From Xiphydria camelus (taxonomy: Eukaryota > Arthropoda > Insecta > Hymenoptera > Xiphydriidae), in contig OY783199.1 of NCBI GenBank assembly GCA_963678675.1, positions 5,029,501-5,093,500 on the forward strand: a stretch of 64,000 bases of DNA, given 5' to 3'. This document shows, one piece after another, positions 55,481 to 64,000 of this stretch; the stretch's first letter is position 1; each line of letters begins with the position of its first letter. The notes beneath the pieces are model-generated. The model was not told where the DNA came from and searched no databases. It was given only the letters and a program-made list of their open reading frames with translations. A program made the position numbers and the translations under genes.

Positions 55481-57690
55481 TTATTGGGTTTTATTCTTGA
55501 CTGGGAACTCACTGATAGCCTAACAAAATTCACAGCACGCGGTGGTCATTGAACGATCGTGCGCTTGTAAAGATATATTGTACTTAAAGTATTTTACAGC
55601 AAAGCCATCACACGTTGCATAATAAGAAATTGTATCGTATATTAAGTATCCACAGGTTATATTGTAATATATAAATATTAGGTAAATATTATACTATAGA
55701 GAATACTCCACGATTCATATATCCTTGGCATGGTGGTCATGTATCTCTTACGAATATTTGAATATTAATTAGAATGAAGTGGACTAATAATGAGAGAATG
55801 ATAAACATAAGTCACACATTTTTCTTCATAATATCTATTTTATCTACGTCGTTCTCTAATATTAGCTAAACCTGAGCCGCTTGTGATTCAATTTCAATGT
55901 CTTCGTTGAAACTTGGTTCCTTTTCCTTACGAAATTCAATATCAAATGCCTCATTTTTATTAAGAAATTTCTCGCCTTTATTTTCCTTTCACCCTAATAC
56001 GATAAATCGTCACCAAATAAAAATGAACTATTCCCGCAATTGGTGCAATCACGCGCCCCATCTTAATTGCGACGATACAACGTGAAATCATACCCATCGG
56101 CAGATGTTGAAGGAGGAATAAAATAGCTGACATTGAGTTAGAAGAAATGTGTTTGTATTTTTGACTTTTCTACTACATCGCACGTGTACAGATGTGTTAT
56201 AATAATTACGCAGACCAATTGTTTCTAATATAAAAGTATCGTCCCTAGGCAAAGATCTTCAACCAATGCGTTGCATTTATATTTGTTCCTGAATTATTAA
56301 CCATAAAACAAACTATGTATAATATACTGAAACTCGCTAGTATCGCTGCACACACACTGCATACTTATAATGATTATATTATAAACTACATAGAGAGAAT
56401 TGTATAAGGAGTACCAAAAGCATTTATATTCTTTAAGACAGAATTGTAATTATGGGGGAGGAGGATCGAACTCTTTCTCTTTCAGCTCGATTGGCAATTG
56501 TATTGCCCCACGTTATCAGATCATTCGAAGCGAGACACATAGTGCCTTATTAGATGCGATTCGCCGACGGAGTTTTAAGGAGGACGCAGTTATATCTACA
56601 TAAAATGAAAAGATCCATTTGGCAACGAGACGTAAATTATCAACAGCATAAACTAACGTAGCTCTCAGAAACTAAAAGTCCCCAATATTGTACAGCTTCT
56701 ATCATGTGATAGTAGTTAATACTCTCCTCAATCCAGATACTCTGTCGGATGGATCTTTATAGGAAAATATACACGACATGGAAATGTCGAAAAAGAGAAA
56801 TGTGGTCTCATTACCAATTGACATTATCTGAAATAGATAGAGAGAAAATATATCCTCGTGCTCCAATAATAACAGTACATAATATTAGAGGAAATGTATA
56901 TGATAATAACCGTATACAGATATCACACAGGTGCATAATCATTTTAAATAGACACATTTATTTTCCCTTTACCACACTGCCATTAGTATTATAAATTTGA
57001 ATCTCCTCAAGTTACTGCAGGTGTATTCGTTGAACAAACGTTAAATATCCTAATAAATTCCACTATGTGCTACGTATCAAAAAAATACTTCAGTACACTA
57101 CTGCAATATACATATATGTGACACCCGAATACTAACGCCCGCGCTTTAGCACGTTCAAATGTAACTATAAGATATATAACTTAGGTAATAAATAATATAT
57201 TGTATGTAATTGTATAATGAAAGCGTACTGACGAATACCATTATATGAATAATGTATGGACAATAATACTATTTAAGGTCCATAAATGTATAATTATATG
57301 ATATAATAATTACTTTTACATACGATATATATAATACACTATCAATGTTACATTATTTCTAAATTAATATCGCGACGAATAAATTTTATTACAGATTCGA
57401 ACATGTATGTAAAATGTGAATCAAAGCGAGGACTCTATATGGGCAAAGGCTTGGAACTAAGCGACTTCATCAGAGGCTGCTAAGAAGGCTGGTTAGTAGA
57501 GTAGGAAGTATAAAACTATTACAATTACATGAAACACACCGGAGAAATTGTTACCTATTTGTTGTTACATGCGTAATTGCTACTATTTCATGCCATAATA
57601 TAGAAAATCAATCGATATATCAGAAACAATTAGGAGTCATGCAGACGCACAACTTACACTCATTGGCTATGTAAGCTTTGCCTTCAATTT
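55481..57690. other. AT-rich gene-free sequence
   Basis: No supported gene. Contains several AATAAA hexamers (for example about 56116), so the papilin 3' UTR could extend into it. Short ORFs (55897, 56400, 56749) have no motif. Confidence 0.4.
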
Positions 57691-57699
57691 ACACGAGGA

Positions 57700-57905
57700 T
57701 CAGTCCACTATAAAAACTCCAATCGTTTGTCTCTGCAAATATCCCTCAGTATTTTATAAATTCTAATTTTCCCTCAAGAAGTACAAACTCTCAGTTACAC
57801 AGACGTACTCGCACGAGCTATATAAGGAGCGCTCGGCGAGGCCATCCCTCCAGTTTATGGCCGACTGTTGACCAGTCAGAATCGGTAAGAATCATATGTT
57901 CCCAT
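57700..57905 (+). promoter_or_regulatory. Promoter-like module M1
   Basis: CTATATAAGG at 57819-57828 is followed about 30 bp later by CCAGTTTATGG (initiator-like) and then GGTAAGAATCATATG. Upstream CACAGACGTACTCGCACGAG is shared in part with modules M2, M3 and M5. No gene is attached to it here. Confidence 0.45.
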
Positions 57906-57924
57906 CTATTAGAATACCTCCTTT

Positions 57925-58330
57925 AAAAATACCAATACATGAGTTATCTCTAATCCTTCGTCTACCAATGTCCCTTGTACCTTATAAATTCTAGTTTTTC
58001 CTCAAAGAGTAAAAACTCTGAGGCTCACAGACGTACGACCTACTCGGTCGAGCTACAGCTATAACGAGTGTCCGCCGAGAAGCCCCACTTTTTGAATTTC
58101 CCTGACATTTAACTTCGGTAGTGGTTGGGTCGGTGCTCTAGTCCTGATAGGCCTGATAGTTAGAGTTGGCGTATCAGGACTAGAGCGCCGACCCAACCAC
58201 TACCGAAGCCAAATGTCAGGGAAATTCAAAAAGTGGGGCTTCTCGGCGGACACTCGGTATAACAATACCTCTACCGGCTCTACTTTCAGTACAGCTTCGA
58301 CTCTCATCTCGTAAGGATCGTTAAAAATAA
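57925..58330 (+). promoter_or_regulatory. Promoter-like module M2, split by a hairpin insertion
   Basis: Upstream part CAGACGTACGACC...GCTATAAC (to 58065) and downstream part TATAACAATACC...TTTCAGTACAGCTTCG (from 58258) are separated by a foldback. Module M4 shows the same sequence uninterrupted. TCAGT lies at 58286-58290. Confidence 0.5.
58066..58256. mobile_element. Foldback/MITE with ~84-bp arms inserted in module M2
   Basis: Left arm GAGTGTCCGCCGAGAAGCCC... (58066-58149) is almost perfectly complementary to the right arm (58173-58256), around a ~23-bp loop. Flanked by TATAAC on both sides. The related site at 61871 (GCTATATAACAATACC) lacks it, supporting an insertion. Confidence 0.85.
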
Positions 58331-58490
58331 GTTATAGACTTCTATCTTGAACTCTAGTAGCCCGTCGCGTTTGGCAGTATTAAAATGTCAAATACCTTTT
58401 CAAAAGTACCTACAAAATTTGAAGCACGCAGACGCGCAGCATTCTCGTACGGGCTATATAGGAGCACTCTCGACTCGGCTCTACCAGTTT
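58257..58490 (+). repeat. Left direct repeat flanking the 1,172-bp array (includes module M3)
   Basis: Shares most of its sequence with 61868-62105, for example CTTGAACTCTAGTAGCCC, GTCAAATACCTTTTCAAAAG and GCGCAGCATTCTCGTACGG. It ends in CTATATAGG (58454) with ACCAGTTTAAAG 30 bp on, a third promoter-like core. Confidence 0.75.
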
Positions 58491-58569
58491 AAAGCCTTCA
58501 CTCATTACGGAAAAATTTTATTCCTGCTCCGGATTTCGGTGAAACTTAGCCTATGGTCTTTTATTCAAT

Positions 58570-59756
58570 GCGATCCCCTCACCTGCACGGAGAAAAAGTA
58601 TTAGTTGGAACTACTAAAAATTAATTTTAGAGACGCACAAGTAATTATTTATTTAGCTCAATTTGATGTTTCTTCATATTAGTGAAATATTTCTTCCTTG
58701 TATAGTTACATTCTATTTCGCATGATCGCGAGGAAGAGAATCGTTGTCGTGCGCTCGATTTTTAATAATCGTGTTCATCGATGTCACTTGAGGATTAAAA
58801 CGTATAATCTAGCTCTTACTGGAATTACATAAGTTATATGAAAATACAGAGTACTTCACTCATGACGGAAAAATTGTATTGCTGCTCCGGATTTCGGTGA
58901 AACTGAGCCTATGGTCTTTGTGGTGATTTTCGAGGCGCTTAAACGACTCGCCGGGTATAATATATAAAGACATAATAAATATAATATATTATACCCGGCG
59001 AGTCGTTTAAGCGCCTCGAAAACCATGAGGCACCAACCCCTGGTGGAACATAGGGCGCTCGCCCTATGGATGAGTTTCGCTCACCGCGAGAATCTACTGT
59101 GGCATGATTCGGCTCGCCTCGCCATCACTCGTTTCATATCGGCTCGCAACGAGGTAAGCGATACCGAAGCGAGGCAGGTGACGTCACAGGTGTCTCGCGG
59201 CGAGCGTGGAGACGGTATGGGTGAGCCAGCCCGGGCGGCCGCGCAGGCAAGCGCCCTATGCTCCACCAGGAGTTGGTGCCTCATGGTTTTCGAGGCGCTT
59301 AAACGACTCGCCGGGTATAATATATTATATTTATTATGTCTTTATATATTATACCCGGCGAGTCGTTTAAGCGCCTCGAAAATCATACCAAAGATCATAG
59401 GCTGAGTTTCACCGAAATCCGGAGCAGGAATAAAATTTTTCCATAACGAGTGAAGCACTTTGTATTTCTATATAATTTACGTAATTCCAGTGGAAGCTAG
59501 ATTATACCTTTTAACTCTCTTAACTGACGTCGTACAATTTGTATAACGTAGACGATCGTTTGAATTACGATCTCAGGGATTCCACGACGCCAATCGAAGG
59601 TGAAGCTCCTTAGTCAATACATCGCGACTTTATTTTACTGCATTTTTCCGCGATGACTATTAGAACCAGCAAACTGAGATATTTTAATCAGAGAATCCAA
59701 TGAGATTAACTTAACTCCGACTTATCGCTCTAAATTATACAAAGCGACCCTCAACT
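58570..59756. repeat. Tandem array unit 1 (~1,172 bp)
   Basis: Begins near GCACGGAGAAAAAGTATTAG. Holds a ~720-bp nested palindrome: outer arms 58795-58926 and 59383-59515; 96-bp hairpins 58927-59022 and 59287-59382; inner arms 59023-59069 and 59248-59286. Open frames in it are products of the palindromes. Confidence 0.85.
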
Positions 59757-60929
59757 GTACGGAGAAAGAGCATTAGTTGGATCTACTAAAAATTAATTTT
59801 AGAGTCGCACAAGTAATTATTTATTTAGCTCAATTTGATGTTTCTTCATATTAGTGAAATGTTTCTTCCTTATATAGTTACATTCTATTTCGCATGATCG
59901 CGAGGAAGAGAATCGTTGTCGTGCGCTCGATTTTTAATAATCGTGTTCATCGATGTCACTTGAGGATTAAAACGTATAATCAAGCTCTTACTGGAATTAC
60001 ATAAGTTATATGAAAATACAGAGTACTTCACTCATGACGGAAAAATTGTATTGCTGCTCCGGATTTCGGTGAAACTTAGCCTATGGTCTTTGTGGTGATT
60101 TTCGAGGCGCTTAAACGACTCGCCGGGTATAATATATTATATTTATTATGTCTTTATATATTATACCCGGCGAGTCGTTTAAGCGCCTCGAAAACCATGA
60201 GGCACCAACCCCTGGTGGAACATAGGGCGCTCGCCCTATGGATGAGTTTCGCTCACCGCGAGAATCTACTGTGGCATGATTCGGATCGCCTCGCCATCAC
60301 TCGTTTCATATCGGCTCGCAACGAGGTAAGCGATACCGAAGCGAGGCAGGTGACGTCACAGGTGTCTCGCGGCGAGCGTGGAGACGGTATGGGGTGAGCC
60401 AGCCCGGGCGGCCGCGCAGGCAAGCGCCCTATGCTCCACCAGGAGTTGGTGCCTCATTGTTTTCGAGGCGCTTAAACGACTCGCCGGGTATAATATATTA
60501 TATTTATTATGTCTTTATATATTATACCCGGCGAGTCGTTTAAGCGCCTCGAAAATCATACCAAAGATCATAGGCTGAGTTTCACCGAAATCCGGAGCAG
60601 GAATAAAATTTTTCCATAACGAGTGAAGCACTTTGTATTTCTATATGATTTACGTAATTCCAGTGGAAGCTAGATTATACCTTTTAACTCTCTTAACTGA
60701 CGTCGTACAATTTGTATAACGTAGACGATCGTTTGAATTACGATCTCAGGGATTCCACGACGCCAATCGAAGGTGAAGCTCCTTAGTCAATACATCGCGA
60801 CTTTATTTTACTGCATTATTCCGCGACGACTATTAGAACCAGCAAACTGAGATATTTTAATCAGAGAATCCAATGAGATTAACTTAACTCCGACTTATCG
60901 CTCTAAATTATACAAAGCGACCCTCAGCT
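59757..60929. repeat. Tandem array unit 2 (~1,173 bp)
   Basis: Near-identical to unit 1. Hairpins at 60099-60194 and 60460-60555. The loop of the left hairpin is inverted relative to units 1 and 3. Confidence 0.88.
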
Positions 60930-61820
60930 GTACGGAGAAAGAGCATTAGTTGGATCTACTAAAAATTAATTTTAGAGTCGCACAAGTAATTATTTATTTA
61001 GCTCAATTTGATGTTTCTTCATATTAGTGAAATATTTCTTCCTTGTATAGTTACATTCTATTTCGCATGATCGCGAGGAAGAGAATCGTTGTCGTGCGCT
61101 CGATTTTTAATAATCGTGTTCATCGATGTCACTTGAGGATTAAAACGTATAATCTAGCTCTTACTGGAATTACATAAGTTATATGAAAATACAGAGTACT
61201 TCACTCATGACGGAAAAATTGTATTGCTGCTCCGGATTTCGGTGAAACTGAGCCTATGGTCTTTGTGGTGATTTTCGAGGCGCTTAAACGACTCGCCGGG
61301 TATAATATATAAAGACATAATAAATATAATATATTATACCCGGCGAGTCGTTTAAGCGCCTCGAAAACCATGAGGCACCAACCCCTGGTGGAACATAGGG
61401 CGCTCGCCCTATGGATGAGTTTCGCTCACCGCGAGAATCTACTGTGGCATGATTCGGCTCGCCTCGCCATCACTCGTTTCATATCGGCTCGCAACGAGGT
61501 AAGCGATACCGAAGCGAGGCAGGTGACGTCACAGGTGTCTCGCGGCGAGCGTGGAGACGGTATGGGGTGAGCCAGCCCGGGCGGCCGCGCAGGCAAGCGC
61601 CCTATGCTCCACCAGGAGTTGGTGCCTCATTGTTTTCGAGGCGCTTAAACGACTCGCCGGGTATAATATATTATATTTATTATGTCTTTATATATTATAC
61701 CCGGCGAGTCGTTTAAGCGCCTCGAAAATCATACCAAAGATCATAGGCTGAGTTTCACCGAAATCCGGAGCAGGAATAAAATTTTTCCATAGCGAGTGAA
61801 ATACTCTGTATTTCTATATG
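60930..61820. repeat. Tandem array unit 3, truncated (~890 bp)
   Basis: Matches units 1-2 to about 61820, then diverges. Hairpins at 61272-61367 and 61633-61728. The spacer segment found at the end of the other units is missing. Confidence 0.85.
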
Positions 61821-61867
61821 TATAGTACGCGTACTGTGAGATTGTGTATACTCACGGATGGTTCCTA

Positions 61868-62105
61868 TATGCTATATAACAATACCTTTCCCCGGCTCTA
61901 CTTTCAGTACAGCTTCGACTCTCGTCTCGCGCGTAAGGATCGTTAAGAATAAGTTATAGTCTTCTATCTTGAACTCTAGTAGCCCATCGCGTTTGGCAGT
62001 ACTCTCTCTGTATTAAAATGTCAAATACCTTTTCAAAAGCACCTACAGAATTTGAAGCGCGCAGACGCGCAGCATTCTCGTACGGTCTATAAGTATATAA
62101 GGACG
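61868..62105 (+). repeat. Right direct repeat flanking the array (promoter-like modules M4 and M5)
   Basis: GCTATATAACAATACC at 61871 with TTTCAGTACAGC about 31 bp downstream (M4). After CTAGTAGCCCATCGCG comes GTACGGTCTATAAGTATATAAGG, whose TATATAAGG is at 62094-62102 (M5). Counterpart of 58257-58490. Confidence 0.7.
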
Positions 62106-62173
62106 ATCCATCTAGACCATTCCCTCATATTCCGTCCGACTGTCGATCAGTAAGGATCGATAAGAATCGCACA

Positions 62174-62344
62174 ATGTCATCCATTTTTAATATACTGGCC
62201 ACCAACGATGCTCCTCAGAAAATTTGCTTTCTTCTTATAGGCCTTGTATGCCACTGCTCCTCATTTCACGATCCTACTGTAGGATCTTCTCCAGTCCCCA
62301 GAATTAAGTTTCCTATTCCATATATATGTATATATACTAATTAG
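62174..62344 (+). CDS. Small ORF (56 aa) downstream of module M5, unknown
   Basis: ATG at 62174 lies 80 bp after the TATATAAGG of M5 and ends in TAG at 62342. It encodes a short peptide with a hydrophobic stretch (KICFLLIGLVCHCSS) that might be a signal or membrane segment. I do not recognise it. Chance ORF is the default view; its position after a core-promoter-like element is the only reason to list it. Confidence 0.2.
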   Translation: MSSIFNILATNDAPQKICFLLIGLVCHCSSFHDPTVGSSPVPRIKFPIPYICIYTN

Positions 62345-62556
62345 CATCCAGCCATTCTATTTACTAAGTCTTCATTTCTATATAAGATTTCATTCCCATG
62401 TACACCTCATTTAGTTTTAAGTTTCTATTCCCATTTATTGTAAGTACTGCAACTCATGAATTAGCAGTTTTAATACTTAGGATATTGTAATGAAAACTTA
62501 GGCCTAAGATGGGTATGGGGATGAAATCTTGAAAGTATAGGAATGGAGAAGACTTA

Positions 62557-62643
62557 GGGTCAGTTGTACAACATGCCGATATACCAACTGCCCGATAGTT
62601 ATCTCTATCGGGCAGTATATCGGCAGTGTTGTACAACCGGCCC
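62557..62643. mobile_element. Small hairpin element
   Basis: Left arm GGGTCAGTTGTACAACATGC... (62557-62598) pairs with right arm (62605-62643) around a 6-bp loop TTATCT. TTA is repeated at both flanks. Non-coding. Confidence 0.75.
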
Positions 62644-62815
62644 TTAGGAAACAGAAGGACTGGATATTAATACTATGGGGTAGGGAGCTTAATTCTGTAG
62701 GGATGGGGAATAAGTCTTACGTGGATATCGGAGGTGAGTATTGTGGAAGGAGGAATTAATACATGGGATGTAGAATTCGCAATTGGGACTCTCTAAAAAG
62801 AGGAAATTCGAGCTA

Positions 62816-63082
62816 CTACCTGAGAATCATCGAGTCAATTCCACAGTAGCCTACAAGGCCTAAAAGGAGAAAAGGAAGTTTCACGGGGAACATCGAGTTG
62901 CTTCCACAGTACCCAATAGAGAGTATTAAATTGGGGATATGATATATTCGTGACGATCTGCAAAGAATCTTCCTACCTGGGCGCCTTCGAGTTGAGGCCA
63001 CAGTGGCACGCGGTATTAAACTGCGGCCTGCAAAAGAGCAAGTTTCCTGGGAAGCTTCAAGTCGCTACCACAGTACCCGCTA
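62816..63082. repeat. Four degenerate ~35-bp direct repeats
   Basis: Motif CCTGGGNANCNTCGAGTNG..CCACAGTACC at about 62819, 62879, 62976 and 63046, spaced 60-100 bp, with AAGGAAGTTTC-like sequence before several copies. Function unknown. Confidence 0.5.
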
Positions 63083-64000
63083 AGGGTTACAGCTAGATTG
63101 CGAATTCGTTCTAGTGAGAACGACCGAAAGGGGAACTCTACGCGATAATCTACACAGCTTTAAAGGCTACTGAAAATGAGCAGGCGTCGGTAAATCGATA
63201 ATGCTTGGGAATTAATATCATAGATTTTGCAGGCCAAAACACCACTTGAACGTCCCTACTCTTGGTGGACCATACATTAGATGAAAATATAGGTATAATT
63301 CTCACCGATCCATACGATTCCAAAGTTAGACACAGAATGAAGACAGGGCTGCCCAGACTTGCCTTATATAGCCCACATGTGTATGTGCCGTGCTTCGGCA
63401 AACTTTATATTTTGCACATTTCTAGAAATTTTGGGCATTTTAAAACACAGAGATTGTATACTGCCCTAGATAACAGGCTAAAGTTCAAGATAGACAAATA
63501 TACGTGGTTATTCCTGACCCTCACTCATCGACAGTCAGCTGCAGGCTGAAGGGATGGCGTGGTCGAGTGCTGTTTAAAACCCACGCGAATGTATCATGCG
63601 TTTGCGTATCTCAGAGTTCGTACCTTTTGCGCATCTCAAATTCTGTACTTTTCAAGAAAATACTAAAATTTTCCAATTACTTTGAAAACAATGATGGTCC
63701 ATTTCAATGCCTTTATCCGTCAGTTGTTTCAATAATGTGGTATTGTAGTGTTGGCGTGTTAATTGTGGATGAGTATACCTGCGTGATTAATCGTAGAATA
63801 TTTATAAGCATTAATTATCAGTGTATTACATTTTGTGGGATGATTATAATTTATTTAAATAACGAGATATGAAATTATTTTAGCAACAGAGATTCCCGCC
63901 CTCCTCCCCCTCATGCCTAGTGGATAGGATAAGTTATTAAATAAGACAAACACATCTGTTGGTATTGAAACTGTTCAACTTAGGTATGGTATATCCGCCG
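63083..64000. other. Gene-free right edge
   Basis: No gene, repeat or RNA recognised. Short ORFs only. Confidence 0.35.

Noticed and set aside
59025..59405. 126-codon ORF (and its 104- and 66-codon counterparts) in the tandem array
   Set aside because: It runs through inner arm and hairpin, the minus strand gives a similar start because of the palindrome, and a 1-bp difference between units breaks it. Not a gene.
58570..61820. CRISPR-like or satellite interpretation of the array
   Set aside because: Units are over 1 kb with internal palindromes and no unique spacers; host is a eukaryote.
1..64000. tRNA, rRNA or other structured RNA genes
   Set aside because: None recognised by eye on either strand; a dedicated covariance search was not possible.

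Overview
The window is a piece of an arthropod nuclear genome, most likely a hymenopteran insect. This rests on a recognisable insect extracellular-matrix gene split into about 40 short exons, fairly CpG-rich exons inside AT-rich introns, and many small TA-flanked palindromic elements. The species is not identified, and no bacterial, organellar or RNA gene was recognised.

The one gene that can be supported is papilin (Ppn), on the + strand. I traced 39 coding exons from 25093 to 54417. Every junction has a usable acceptor and a GT donor, and the reading frame stays open throughout (about 2,840 codons plus an unlocated first exon). In order it encodes: a signal peptide and a dibasic site; thrombospondin type 1 repeat (TSR) 1; an ADAMTS-type cysteine-rich region and spacer; six more TSRs; an acidic linker; a Ser/Thr/Glu-rich mucin-like stretch; 14 Cys-rich 'papilin' repeats; 11 Kunitz domains; a Cys-rich plus WAP-like segment; three Ig domains; and a C-terminal PLAC domain. 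Papilin is a secreted basement-membrane glycoprotein.

From 1 to about 25 kb no gene is supported. This is 5' flank or first intron, seeded with palindromic MITE-like elements. The introns of papilin carry more of the same families. They include a ~260-bp family with CACCGAGAAAAC-type ends, a ~200-255-bp family with GGGAAAAGGTCTAGTTGAAT-type ends, and a ~124-bp imperfect palindrome found five times.

Downstream of papilin (54.4-57.6 kb) lies probable 3' UTR and AT-rich sequence. From 57.7 to 62.1 kb there is a complex repeat locus. Five promoter-like modules, most with a TATA box about 30 bp before a CAGT-type initiator, surround a tandem array of a ~1,172-bp unit (2.75 copies). Each unit holds concentric inverted repeats, including two 96-bp hairpins, and one hairpin's loop is inverted in the middle unit relative to the others. 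A separate foldback has inserted into one module, and a related module shows the empty site. This locus, a possible 6-nt microexon made by duplication of a splice donor, and the five-copy 124-bp palindrome are the most unusual observations.
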